Source of the DNA: Microbacterium sp. AZCO
GTDB lineage: Bacteria > Actinomycetota > Actinomycetes > Actinomycetales > Microbacteriaceae
Assembly (NCBI RefSeq): GCF_039614715.1
Contig: NZ_CP154857.1
Coordinates: 3,162,001-3,226,000, forward strand
Direction of reading: 5' to 3'
DNA: 64,000 nucleotides
Positions 49,904 through 57,736 of this stretch are shown here, one piece after another. The first letter of the stretch is position 1. Each line of letters begins with the position of its first letter. The notes beneath the pieces were generated by a model. That model had not been told where the DNA came from and made no database searches. It saw nothing but the letters and a program-made list of their open reading frames with translations. The translations under genes and the position numbers were made by a program.

Positions 49904-50215
49904 ATGGCGAACCAGAGTGACCGTCGCGACTACGACATCGCGGCCTCCCAGAACGCGCAGGACAACTTCAACCGCGTCGCGGCGCAGCTCGAGGCGCTGA
50001 TCGATCAGCGCGACCGCGACGTGCAGGCCGCGATGGCCGACTACGCCGCAGAGGGCGTGTCGGACGATTACCGCGCGAAGGAGACGCGCTGGAAGAACGC
50101 CGCCGCCGAGGTGCGCGGCATCATCCAGACGCTCCGCTCGTCGCTGGAGCGCAACGACGAGTCGGCGCAGGACGCGCTGCGCAAGGCGCGCGCCGCGGTC
50201 GAGTCGATCGGCTGA
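49904..50215 (+). CDS. ESAT-6-like helical T7SS protein
   Basis: A 103-residue, highly charged helical-hairpin protein (SQNAQDNFNRVAAQLEALID ... AEGVSDDYRAKETRWKNAAAEV ... LRSSLERNDESAQDAL). It lacks W-x-G in the turn. It matches the small ESAT-6-type proteins that accompany actinobacterial T7SS loci and is probably the heterodimer partner of the 49547 protein. Gap to the previous gene is 21 bases. Confidence 0.8.
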   Translation: MANQSDRRDYDIAASQNAQDNFNRVAAQLEALIDQRDRDVQAAMADYAAEGVSDDYRAKETRWKNAAAEVRGIIQTLRSSLERNDESAQDALRKARAAVESIG

Positions 50216-50234
50216 GCCCGGTCCGCACTGATCC

Positions 50235-50582
50235 ATGACGCACTGGAGCATCCAGCCGTCGGGGGTCGTCGCCGTCCTCAAGGACGTCAATACCTACGCG
50301 ACCGCCCTCGGTGAGGCGCTGAACGGGCTGGGCCCCGCCCTGGAAGGGGCCCTTGCAGGAGCCGCAGGCTCTCCGGCGATCGGCGGCGCGCTGCAGGAGT
50401 ACTTCGACCGCGAGGAAGGCCCGCGCATCGAAGGAATGAACGCCCGCATCAGCGCGGCCGCCTCCGGGGTCGTGAACGCCACGCAGGCGTACGTGAACGG
50501 CGACCTCGAGATGGCGGCGAACGCCCAGTCCGCCTCGGTCGCCGCGGTCTATCCGCCGCAACTGCCGCGGGGGGTGCAGTAG
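50235..50582 (+). CDS. Small T7SS-associated protein (DUF6507-like)
   Basis: A 115-residue protein beginning WSIQPSGVVAVLKDVNTYAT, largely helical, with EGPRIEGMNARISAAASGVVNA in the second half. The length and helical-hairpin pattern fit the WXG100-like superfamily; DUF6507 is my best family guess. Its TAG stop overlaps the GTG start of the large toxin by one base (TAGTG), so it may be a dedicated partner or chaperone for toxin export. Confidence 0.7.
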   Translation: MTHWSIQPSGVVAVLKDVNTYATALGEALNGLGPALEGALAGAAGSPAIGGALQEYFDREEGPRIEGMNARISAAASGVVNATQAYVNGDLEMAANAQSASVAAVYPPQLPRGVQ

Positions 50583-52990
50583 TGCCCGACCACATCAAGC
50601 CGGACGCGATCCCCGGCGCGGACCTGGATCCCGACTCGATCGAGCTGCACGCGCGCACCGTCGGCACGATCGCGGGGCAGGTGCGCGACAACGGCTCGAA
50701 CGTCCACCTGAAGTGGCAGGGCATGGCGGGCGTGTACGAGGCGCCGGAGGCGGGCACCCTGCTCGGCCTCATGCAGCCGGTGTCGTCGCAGGCGACGACC
50801 GCGGGCGACAACCTCGACGTCGTCTCGGCGGCGCTCGTGCAGTTCGCCGCGGACGTGCGGCCGATCAAAGCCGCGCTGGACTCGCTGCGGACGCAGGCGT
50901 ACGCGTTCCAGTCCGAGGTCGATGGTGGCGTGTCCGTGCGGGAGCTCAACCCCGCGTACATGAGCGCCTACGGACCCTACGGCACGACGTCGTCGTACGC
51001 GGGCTACGCGCCGTACTCGAGCCCGTCGACGGGTGCCGGCACGCAGGGGCGCAGCATCCCGCAGTATCACTACGTCACGAAGCAGTGGCATGAGGTCCAG
51101 GAGTACGTGGACCGCAACAACGACCTCATCTCGCAGGTGAACGCGCAGCAGGTGGCGCTGTGGGACGCCGAGCGCACCTGCGCGAACAGGATCCGCGGCC
51201 TGTACGGCGCGCAGCCCCTGCGCGGCTCCCAGTCCGAGGACGACCCGCTCGGGTACATGCTGGACGAGATCCCCGAGGGCACCGAGATGCCCTGGGGCGC
51301 GCCGGTCGAGCGCTCCGAGGGATGCGGCGAAGCGACCGCGAAGTTCGTGTTCAAGGACTTCCTCTGGGAAGGCGTCATCGTCGGCGGCGTGTGGGGCACG
51401 ATCGAGGGTCTCGGCACCCTCGTGCTCGGCTACAACCCCGCCACCGGCGACTGGTTCTCGGGCGACGCGTACGGCGCGGCGTGGGGCAACCTCGGCCTCC
51501 TCGCCGCGGGGATCGTCATCGCGGGGACCCCGCCGCTGAACCTTCTCAAGATGGCCGACGACACCGCCGACATGTTCGGCGGCAACCTCCTCCCCGAGGA
51601 GGTCACCGACTTCACCGACGAGGCCGACGAGGCGCTGCTGAACACCGGCAAGGCGCTGATCGCCTGGGACAAGTGGCAGGACGACCCCGGCACGGCGCTC
51701 GGCGAGTCCGTCTTCAACGTCGGCACGATCCTCATCCCCGCCGGAGCGGCCGTGACGGGCGTGAAGACCGCCGGCACCGCCGCGAACGTCCTCTCCAAGA
51801 TGGCCCGCGTGGTCGACCTCATCGACCCGTCGTCGTGGGCCGTCAACGGCGCCCTCAAACTCGCGGGCGGCGGGTTCAAGGGCCTCGACGGCGTCATCGC
51901 CGGCCTCGACACCGCCGGCAAGCTCGACCCGCCGCACATCGAGGTCTACGCGGCGACGGATCCGGCGTCGGGAATCCGCCTGCTCGACGATATGGGCGTC
52001 GACCTCGACTCCGTCCGCGCGGGCACCGACGCCGCCGGCAACGACGTCCTCGTCTTCGACGGCGGACGAGTCGAGCTGCCCGCCGGCTCATTCGACAGCG
52101 AAGCCGGGATCGTTCGCGGAGTAGGCGGGACGGATGCCGCTGTCCCGGCGCCCGTACGCGAGCCCGAGCTCGTGGCCGCGGGTGGTGTGCGCGGCGAGAC
52201 CGGGCCCGGAGCCGTCAACGCCATCGTCCACGACGCACCCGTCCGCACCGAAACCAGCGGGGCCGGTGACGGGACGACAGTCGTGCGTGATCCCGAGACC
52301 ACGACGGGTGGCGGAGCCGGCGGCGACGGCGGGTCGCACGGGGGGGCAGACCCGGACGGTGCCGGGAACGACCTCGACGGCAGCGGCGACCCCGCTTCGG
52401 GCGGATCGGACCCCGTGAACGACGGCACAGCCGACTCGGACGCCGCCGGCCCCGAGCCCGTGCGCCCGGACACCGGTCCTGCACCCGACTCCCCGGTCGA
52501 CGCGGCGCCCATTGCTTATGTGGACTTTCCCTCCGACGTGGTTGCGGTGCCATTCGACGTCCACCTCGTCGATCAGGGCGTCTTCTCCCACATCGACCCC
52601 GTGACGGCCCCGGGCGATGCCACTTTTTGGTCGGGTCGTGTACTCGACGAGGACGGCGCGGTGATCCCCGATGCCGCCATGAACGGTGCGGCCGACCTGA
52701 CTTCGAGAACCCACGGCTCGACACTCGAGCAGCTCCTGGAGCGGCAGGGGGTGCTGGATGACATGCCGGACGACTGGTTCGATCCAGCAACCGACGCGAC
52801 CTGGCGAGCCGTGTCACAGGCGCTTGCCCAGAACGCTTCGGGCGACGTGAGGGCATTCCTCGGTGACGTGCGCGCCGAGTCGGTCTGGAACCAGGTCGAG
52901 CTGCCCGCGCTGATCGACAACCCGAATGTCACATCCGTGACTGTGATCGACGCCAAGACCGGTGAGGTTCTCTATGTCTACCGCCGCTGA
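50582..52990 (+). CDS. T7SS polymorphic toxin with C-terminal ADP-ribosyl cyclase (CD38-like) domain
   Basis: An 802-residue modular toxin. The N-terminal helical domain (1-115) carries a WxG motif (LKWQGMAG, W45) for ESX export. A central region has two hydrophobic glycine-rich stretches (GVIVGGVWGTIEGLGTLVLG, NLGLLAAGIVIAGTP). A Gly/Asp-rich linker from about 564 (TTVVRDPETTTGGG) leads to the toxic tip (about 640-802). The tip aligns with ADP-ribosyl cyclases/NADases: W683 (ATFWSGR), E716 (STLEQL), W741 (TWRAVSQALAQNASGDV) and E773 (NQVELPAL) occupy the four catalytic positions of CD38. It would consume NAD in rival cells. Immunity is the overlapping next gene. Confidence 0.82.
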   Translation: MPDHIKPDAIPGADLDPDSIELHARTVGTIAGQVRDNGSNVHLKWQGMAGVYEAPEAGTLLGLMQPVSSQATTAGDNLDVVSAALVQFAADVRPIKAALDSLRTQAYAFQSEVDGGVSVRELNPAYMSAYGPYGTTSSYAGYAPYSSPSTGAGTQGRSIPQYHYVTKQWHEVQEYVDRNNDLISQVNAQQVALWDAERTCANRIRGLYGAQPLRGSQSEDDPLGYMLDEIPEGTEMPWGAPVERSEGCGEATAKFVFKDFLWEGVIVGGVWGTIEGLGTLVLGYNPATGDWFSGDAYGAAWGNLGLLAAGIVIAGTPPLNLLKMADDTADMFGGNLLPEEVTDFTDEADEALLNTGKALIAWDKWQDDPGTALGESVFNVGTILIPAGAAVTGVKTAGTAANVLSKMARVVDLIDPSSWAVNGALKLAGGGFKGLDGVIAGLDTAGKLDPPHIEVYAATDPASGIRLLDDMGVDLDSVRAGTDAAGNDVLVFDGGRVELPAGSFDSEAGIVRGVGGTDAAVPAPVREPELVAAGGVRGETGPGAVNAIVHDAPVRTETSGAGDGTTVVRDPETTTGGGAGGDGGSHGGADPDGAGNDLDGSGDPASGGSDPVNDGTADSDAAGPEPVRPDTGPAPDSPVDAAPIAYVDFPSDVVAVPFDVHLVDQGVFSHIDPVTAPGDATFWSGRVLDEDGAVIPDAAMNGAADLTSRTHGSTLEQLLERQGVLDDMPDDWFDPATDATWRAVSQALAQNASGDVRAFLGDVRAESVWNQVELPALIDNPNVTSVTVIDAKTGEVLYVYRR

Positions 52991-53288
52991 CCCCGATCGC
53001 GCACTCTGGGGTGAGGCCGTCGCCGCATACGTCGGCCGAGGTTCTCGCAAGATCCCCACGGCGGATGAAGGCGCTGTGTTCGCGCTCGCGCCCGACCGGT
53101 TCGAGTCCCTTCTGGCCCTGGTGAAGCAGGCTCTGCTCACCGCGGACTCGGTCGAGCTGCCCGACACGCCCCGCCCGCTCGTCAAAGACGCCGTCACCGA
53201 GCGCCTGCGTGAGCTGCTCCCGGAACTCGATGATCGAGGGATCGATGCTCTGGTGTGGCGATGGGGTTTCATCACCTATCACGGCTGA
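52974..53288 (+). CDS. Immunity protein for the ADP-ribosyl cyclase toxin
   Basis: A 104-residue soluble helical protein starting inside the toxin gene (17-base overlap, ATG 52974), the classic toxin-immunity arrangement. Segments: DPDRALWGEAVAAYVGRG, LALVKQALLTADSVELPDTP and AVTERLRELLPELDDRGIDALVWRWGF. I do not recognise a named family. Fragments of related genes occur downstream (53299, 54504, 56027), indicating duplicated immunity genes. Confidence 0.75.
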   Translation: MSTAADPDRALWGEAVAAYVGRGSRKIPTADEGAVFALAPDRFESLLALVKQALLTADSVELPDTPRPLVKDAVTERLRELLPELDDRGIDALVWRWGFITYHG

Positions 53289-53298
53289 GGAGGAACGG

Positions 53299-53424
53299 AT
53301 GCCGCGCAGCAGCGTCGCATTGACCCCCACGCCGCTGAGCGGCGACGTGATCGTGGCGGCGACCGGTCAGGTGCGCGAGCAGCACCCCGACCTCGCGGCG
53401 CTCGACCGTCGTGCGCGACCCTGA
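53299..53424 (+). pseudogene. Immunity-gene fragment, joint repeat 1
   Basis: A 41-codon frame (MPRSSVALTPTPL ... VREQHPDLAALDRRARP) starts ten bases after the immunity stop. Its end resembles the VTERLRELLPELDDRGIDA region of the intact immunity protein, suggesting an internally deleted paralogue. Bases 53292-53336 match 54572-54616 at 43 of 45 positions. Confidence 0.5.
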
Positions 53425-54114
53425 GACCACAACGGGTGGCGATGGCCCGGCGGGAGGATCCGGGGAATCCACTCACCCGGCTCATGGGGGCGGCGCCGGG
53501 GGCACGGGATCCGGCGACCAGGGCGGCTCCGGACGACCCGGCGATGTCGACGGAGATTCCGGCTCGGGTGGCCCCGGCGCTTCAGATCAGTCGCCAGGCT
53601 CCGTCGGCGCGCCCGACTGGGAGGTACGCGGCGAGACCGTCACCGTCGGCGGCGAGTCCGTGTGGCTCCCTGAAGGATTCGCCCTCGAAGGCGACTCCGT
53701 GGTGCGGTACGACCACGGAATCGCGGGCTCGCGCATCCCGTTCGAAGAGTACGCGGATCTGCGGGAGGGCTCGCTCCACAACACCTCGTCCGACACGCTG
53801 GTGCTGGGTCGCTGGGCGAACGACGACACGTCGTACATCGCAGTCGCTCGGCGTGAGGACGCGATGTACTTCGACATGGGAGACGATTGGGGCAATGCGC
53901 AGGACGCGTACGATCTCTCGCCCCGAGACGACATGTTCGAGTTCTTCATTCGCCCGGCGTTGGACGAAGCCATCTCCTCCGGGAAGGACATCCGGATCAC
54001 TCACGACCCAGGGAAGGCTGGTGGTAGCTTCCTCGAGAGGAGATGGACTACCTCCGAGCTCACGGCTACGTGATCCTCCCCGATGGAAAGGGTGCGTGGC
54101 GTGCCGTTCGCTGA
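53405..54114 (+). pseudogene. Orphan toxin cassette, frameshifted
   Basis: The frame begins within a copy of the main toxin linker (TVVRDPETTTGG), continues through a Gly-rich spacer, and then encodes a toxin tip unlike the first: YDHGIAGSRIPFEEYADLRE, TLVLGRWANDDTSYIAVA, YFDMGDDW, MFEFFIRPALDEAISSGKDI. It lacks any N-terminal export domain. Near 54038-54042 the frame is lost (read as LERRWTTSELTAT, ending 54073). One base over, the sequence continues EMDYLRAHGYVILPDGKGAW to a stop at 54114, overlapping the immunity gene. A one-G deletion explains this. It is a silent replacement cassette that has also decayed. Confidence 0.75.
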
Positions 54115-54445
54115 TTCAGCCACAGACCTCGCGATGCAGCTCGATCGAGCGCTCCGCCGGGTCTTCCCCGCTGCGGCCAGCGGATATCTCGTGCGCGAGC
54201 TCCGCGACGACGACCACCCGTGGGTGCGTGCCTCGTTCGTGCTCTATGAGTATTGGGAGATCGACTTCGTCTACGACCGAGGGGCTTTCGGCTTCTCGAT
54301 TCCGTTCCGCAATGTCGATGTACCGGTCGTCCGAGGGCCGAACGAGGGGCAGACGATCGCCGACCTCGACGAGATCCTGGAGGAGCTCGGCGCCCGAGTC
54401 CGCCTCCGCATTCCCGACAAGTACCTGGCCGAGTGGGGCGTCTGA
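54101..54445 (+). CDS. Immunity protein of the orphan cassette
   Basis: A 114-residue acidic protein (QLDRALRRVFPAAASGYLVR, WVRASFVLYEYWEIDFVYD, IPFRNVDVPVVRGPNEGQTI, LEELGARVRLRIP). GTG 54101 is chosen because it overlaps the ancestral toxin stop by 14 bases; ATG 54083 is in frame and possible. It appears intact although its toxin is frameshifted, so it would still protect against kin carrying the active toxin. Family not recognised. Confidence 0.65.
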   Translation: MPFADSATDLAMQLDRALRRVFPAAASGYLVRELRDDDHPWVRASFVLYEYWEIDFVYDRGAFGFSIPFRNVDVPVVRGPNEGQTIADLDEILEELGARVRLRIPDKYLAEWGV

Positions 54446-54503
54446 CCCGACGTGCGATGACCGACGTCTACACGCCCGCACGATACTTCGAGCACGGAGA
54501 CCA

Positions 54504-54672
54504 ATGCCTGCTGACATCGATCCCGGCCTCCTGACCGAAGCGATCGTGACGTATACAGGGGGCACGGAGGGGGAACGGATGCCGCGGAGCAGCGTCGCAT
54601 CGACCCCCACGCCGCTCGGACCCAGCGGCGAGCCGCACTTCCTGAGCGTCGACGAACTAGTCGCCGACGCAC
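54504..54672 (+). pseudogene. Immunity-gene fragment, joint repeat 2
   Basis: MPADIDPGLLTEAIVTYTGG parallels the start of the intact immunity protein (ADPDRALWGEAVAAYVGRG), then runs through the joint repeat (MPRSSVASTPTPL, 54572-54616) into unrelated sequence. The frame stays open and fuses in frame with the next immunity gene at 54780, but the middle is derived from toxin DNA in another frame. Confidence 0.5.
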
Positions 54673-54783
54673 GGCGAGATCGCTCCGGGCTTCGGAAGCA
54701 GCGGCGGCGGCCGACAGATCGAACTGCCGCTGACCGTCGCGCTTCTCGAAGCGCTCGGCGTCTTGAAGGAGATCACCCCATGA
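54673..54783 (+). pseudogene. C-terminal stub of a TNT-like NADase toxin
   Basis: About 36 codons, in the frame ending at the TGA at 54781, read GEIAPGFGSSGGGRQIELPL then TVALLEALGVLKEITP. This is the characteristic end of TNT (tuberculosis necrotizing toxin) NAD glycohydrolase domains. Everything upstream is missing. The stop overlaps the next immunity start (ATGA). Confidence 0.7.
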
Positions 54784-55037
54784 ACCAGGCGGAATTCGAT
54801 CGCATCGTTCAGGATGAGCGTCTGGGGCGGTGGCTGCTCAGGGCCGAGCCCTCCGGCGCATCGGCGAACAAGGTCTGCCTCTTCGAGAAGCAGGGCACCT
54901 GGTACACCCTGACGACGGACGAACGTGCGGGCGTCATCGAAACGACACGTCGGTCGTTCGGCGCGGAGTCCGAAGCCCTCGCCGACGCCCTGGAGGGCCT
55001 TCGATTCCTGAAGCATCTCTTGAACTTCCGCGCATGA
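54780..55037 (+). CDS. Orphan immunity protein (for TNT-like toxin)
   Basis: An 85-residue protein: MNQAEFDRIVQDERLGRWLL, KVCLFEKQGTWYTLTTDER and SFGAESEALADALEGLRFL. It is intact with a four-base overlap to a toxin stub, so it is inferred to be the cognate antidote of a lost TNT-type toxin. Such orphans are kept for defence against competitors. Confidence 0.65.
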   Translation: MNQAEFDRIVQDERLGRWLLRAEPSGASANKVCLFEKQGTWYTLTTDERAGVIETTRRSFGAESEALADALEGLRFLKHLLNFRA

Positions 55038-55042
55038 TGCGT

Positions 55043-55171
55043 AGCTCCCCTCTCCCGCTACCAGCGGGAGGCCGAAATCTCTTCCAGCGAGGCACGGAGT
55101 TAGAAATCGTGAGCAAGTTCCTCGACCAGAAGGGTGTCTGGCGCGTTCATCTGAGAGAGATCGTGCCGTGA
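55043..55171 (+). pseudogene. C-terminal stub of another toxin
   Basis: A short frame (SSPLPLPAGGRNLFQRG, then SKFLDQKGVWRVHLREIVP) ends at 55171 and overlaps the next gene start by four bases (GTGA), exactly like the previous stub. The toxin family cannot be identified from 42 residues. Confidence 0.45.
55052..55070. repeat. 8-bp hairpin at cassette junction
   Basis: CTCCCGCT, loop ACC, AGCGGGAG, 15 bases after the immunity stop. It could act as a terminator or mark the recombination joint. Confidence 0.45.
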
Positions 55172-55761
55172 CCGGTTTCGGCGCCCACTCCCTCCCTGAC
55201 GACGATGCCCTCTGGAGCGGGCTCAACGAGCACCTTCGATCGACGCTCGGGAGCGTCGGCGTCTCCAAGATGCTCGCCGCGCGCGACGACGACGAGGCCA
55301 AGGCGCGGTGGGTAGGCCGAGTGCGGCCCGTGCTCGAGAACCTCGCCGAGCGCGTTCCTCTGAGATCCGAGGGACCTGCACGATTCGGGGCCGGCGATGG
55401 AGTGTCGATCCAGTTCGACGTGCATCGCGTGTACCTCGAGGCGTCCGGATCCCCTCGCATACGGGCGATGCTGCTCGTCGACCCCGCGGCTGTCACTCTC
55501 GCGCTGGTCGGCCTCGAGCGATGGGGCTCGACATGGTCCGAGGCCCTCGATGCCGCGGGCGAATCTCGCACCGTCGTCGCGGACGAGGACACCGACGACG
55601 AATCGCAGGCCTTTCCCTGGATCGCTCAGAAGCCCGGGGCGCCGGGGCCTTGGGTCTCCGCAGCCAGCCCGGAGGAGGCGCGCGCGGCCGGGATCGCGGA
55701 GGACATCGGCTTCGACGAAGTATCGACGGTTTTCGGACGTATCGCGGGGAGGTCCGCATGA
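55168..55761 (+). CDS. Putative immunity protein, unknown family
   Basis: A 197-residue soluble acidic protein (LPDDDALWSGLNEHLRSTLG, RWVGRVRPVLENLAERVPL, GDGVSIQFDVHRVYLEASG, FPWIAQKPGAPGPWVSAASP). Its GTG overlaps the stop of the preceding toxin stub, the same arrangement as the two upstream immunity genes, which is the main reason for the call. It overlaps the next gene by ATGA. The family is not recognised. Confidence 0.5.
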   Translation: MTGFGAHSLPDDDALWSGLNEHLRSTLGSVGVSKMLAARDDDEAKARWVGRVRPVLENLAERVPLRSEGPARFGAGDGVSIQFDVHRVYLEASGSPRIRAMLLVDPAAVTLALVGLERWGSTWSEALDAAGESRTVVADEDTDDESQAFPWIAQKPGAPGPWVSAASPEEARAAGIAEDIGFDEVSTVFGRIAGRSA

Positions 55762-56099
55762 CGGATGCAGGCTCGTCATTTCTCGAGGCCGTGTCGCGCC
55801 TTCCCGCTTTTCAGGGCGTGACCTGGCGCGCGGCCGGTTTCGAACTGACCGCACCCTTCACGACGGACAGTCCGATCCCCACGACCCAGGATCTGAGGGT
55901 TGCCACCGAGAACTTCCGCGCCGAGGGAGCACACCTCTTCCTCGTGACTGCCGGCCGTGACATCAGTCCGTTCTCGGCGCATCCGTCTTCCGACACGCCC
56001 TCGAGTGCAGGCCGAATCAGGAGGAATGGATGCCGCGCAGCAGCATCGCGTCCACCGCTCCATTCTGAACAACGGTTGCCGTCGGGCCCCCGTCGATAG
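55758..56099 (+). pseudogene. Truncated ADP-ribosyltransferase-like toxin domain
   Basis: The first 75 residues (LEAVSRLPAFQGVTWRAAGF, PIPTTQDLRVATENFRAEG, LVTAGRDISPFSAHPSSD) resemble the R-S part of Arg-type ADP-ribosyltransferases: Arg in the TWRA position, a PTT/S strand, and the start of the region preceding the catalytic ExE. At that point the sequence breaks into the joint repeat (56023-56059), so the catalytic glutamates are missing. The remaining frame to 56099 is not meaningful. Confidence 0.55.
56023..56059 (+). repeat. Joint repeat 3
   Basis: Third copy of the segment containing ATGCCGCGCAGCAGC seen at 53292-53336 and 54572-54616; it is shorter and more diverged (reads MPRSSIASTAPF then stop). 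Confidence 0.7.
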
Positions 56100-56132
56100 G
56101 CTGGACGGGCGATTCCGACTGAAGGGCGGGCA

Positions 56133-56759
56133 ATGACGGAGCCGTGGAACGCCGTCCGGGCGACACTTCGCACGCAGGGAGTGCCGGATCCCGCCGTACA
56201 CCTGCCCGTCGACACGGACATCCCCTGGGAAGGGGCGCTGCACGTCGCCGAGGCGCAGCAGCGGGGCTGGACGATCAGCACAGTCGACTACGGCCGTGCC
56301 CGGCTGCTCCTGCGGCGGACGACTGCCGACGAGGTCGTGAAGGCGCTGTACGCCTACCTGCTCACGCCGCTGCCTGCCCCGTCGGCCATGCCCGATGCCG
56401 AGCGCGAGCGCTTGCTCACGTGGGCCGCCCCGCACGTCCTCGATCTCGCCTCGCGGGCGAGCACGCCCCTCACGATCGACCTGCCGGCAGGCCTGCTCGT
56501 CGACCGCGTCGGGGCGCTCGACGGCTATCTTCTGTATCCCACGGGAACATCGTTCGAGACCCGATCGCTTCCTCCTACGGTCCTCGGCCAGCCGCTGCAC
56601 TCTTTCGTCACGACCGCTGCCATCCGCGTCGAGGCGGTCGTCACGCCGCCGTGGTTCGGGCGTGCCGGCGGCGGGCTGCGCCTCTCCGTGTCCGAGGCCG
56701 GAGTCGGCGTCCGCGACCTCGTGCGCGAGGGGCAGCTCGCCCAGCTCAGCCAGGCATGA
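56133..56759 (+). CDS. T7SS-locus protein of unknown function
   Basis: A 208-residue soluble protein (PWNAVRATLRTQGVPDPAVH, STVDYGRARLLLRRTTADEV, YAYLLTPLPAPSAMPDAERE, DGYLLYPTGTSFETRSLPP, APPWFGRAG-like VTPPWFGRAGGGLRLSV). I do not recognise the family. Position between the toxin array and the secretion core suggests an immunity-like or accessory role. It has no membrane segment or signal peptide. Confidence 0.65.
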   Translation: MTEPWNAVRATLRTQGVPDPAVHLPVDTDIPWEGALHVAEAQQRGWTISTVDYGRARLLLRRTTADEVVKALYAYLLTPLPAPSAMPDAERERLLTWAAPHVLDLASRASTPLTIDLPAGLLVDRVGALDGYLLYPTGTSFETRSLPPTVLGQPLHSFVTTAAIRVEAVVTPPWFGRAGGGLRLSVSEAGVGVRDLVREGQLAQLSQA

Positions 56760-56881
56760 CACACGTCTCGAATCCGAACGCGGAGCGCATCGCGCGGGTC
56801 GCGCTCACCCCTTTCGCACTCGCCGTCGGATCGGATGTGCAAGAGCAGTTGCTGAGAAGCCCCGGGGCGCCGGGGAAGTGA
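56756..56881 (+). CDS. Possible 41-residue ORF
   Basis: ATG overlaps the previous stop (ATGA) and the frame reads THVSNPNAERIARVALTPFA then LAVGSDVQEQLLRS. The coupling is suggestive but the short length and lack of family leave it doubtful. The rest of the gap to 56963 contains only a GAAGGG ribosome site for the next gene. Confidence 0.3.
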   Translation: MTHVSNPNAERIARVALTPFALAVGSDVQEQLLRSPGAPGK

Positions 56882-56962
56882 GGGACGGGCAGGCGGGGCA
56901 GGCGCAGCAGATGGTGGCCGTACGCTCGTATCGATTGTTGACGAAGGACTGATGAAGGGCCA

Positions 56963-57736
56963 GTGATCTCCGAGACCAACCGCCCCGCTCACGTCGATCC
57001 GCTCGTGCTCACGGCGCCCGCCCGCGCCGGCCAGCGAATCGGCGCGCTCCTCGTCGACGCGCTTCTGCCGGTGGCCTTCGCCGTCATCGCCGCCCTCTTC
57101 GCCGCCGGCGGACTCTCCGGACTCGCGTGGGTGTTCGGGCTCCTCGCCATCGCGGCGATCGCCGTCGCCGTCGCGACGGTCGCCCGCACCGGCCGGTCGC
57201 TCGGGCGCATCGCGACCGCCACGCGAACCGTCGAGCGCTCGACGGGCGCCGCGGCCGGGGCATCCCTCGTCCGCTCATTCTTCACGGGCGGGCTCGGCAC
57301 CTTCGACGTGCACCGCGGCCGCGACCCGTTCGCACCCGCTCTCGCCCCGTTCGAGTTCCCCGCCGTCGCGCCCGCCGCCGCGGCACCGTCACCGGATGCC
57401 CTGCGCCGGCTCGCCCCCGTGCTCGAGCTGGACTCGGGGCAGCGTTTCTCACTCGAGGCGCCTCTGGTTCTCGGGCGCAATCCCTCGGCCCCCGTGGATG
57501 CCCCGGCCGACGAGTACCGCTGGGCCGACATCTCGCGCACGCTCTCGAAGTCGCATGCGCGGCTCGAGTGGGACGGACGCCTCGTGTGGGTCACGGATCT
57601 CGGCTCGACCAACGGCACGGTGCTGCGAACCGCGGGCGCGCCGCAGCCGCTGATCGCGTTCCAGCGCACGCCGCTTCCCGGCGACGCGACGCTCGAACTG
57701 GGTGACCGTGTCGTGACCGTGAGGGCTCCCGCGTGA
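56963..57736 (+). CDS. RDD-FHA fusion membrane protein
   Basis: A 257-residue protein. An RDD-like N-terminus (ARAGQRIGALLVDALLPVAFA) has two membrane helices; a Pro/Ala linker follows. Residues about 150-250 are an FHA phosphothreonine-binding domain with the canonical GRNPSAPV (G-R), SKSHARLEW (S-x-x-H) and DLGSTNGTVL (N-G) motifs. FHA proteins regulate T7SS assembly through Ser/Thr kinase signals, so this is probably the phospho-controlled scaffold of the system. The next gene overlaps by GTGA. Confidence 0.88.
   Translation: MISETNRPAHVDPLVLTAPARAGQRIGALLVDALLPVAFAVIAALFAAGGLSGLAWVFGLLAIAAIAVAVATVARTGRSLGRIATATRTVERSTGAAAGASLVRSFFTGGLGTFDVHRGRDPFAPALAPFEFPAVAPAAAAPSPDALRRLAPVLELDSGQRFSLEAPLVLGRNPSAPVDAPADEYRWADISRTLSKSHARLEWDGRLVWVTDLGSTNGTVLRTAGAPQPLIAFQRTPLPGDATLELGDRVVTVRAPA

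Noticed and set aside
54504..55037. A single 178-residue gene spanning the immunity fragment and the TNT immunity protein
   Set aside because: The middle is DNA that encodes a TNT tip in another frame, and the TGA of that tip overlaps ATG 54780 in the usual toxin-immunity manner, so the long frame is accidental.
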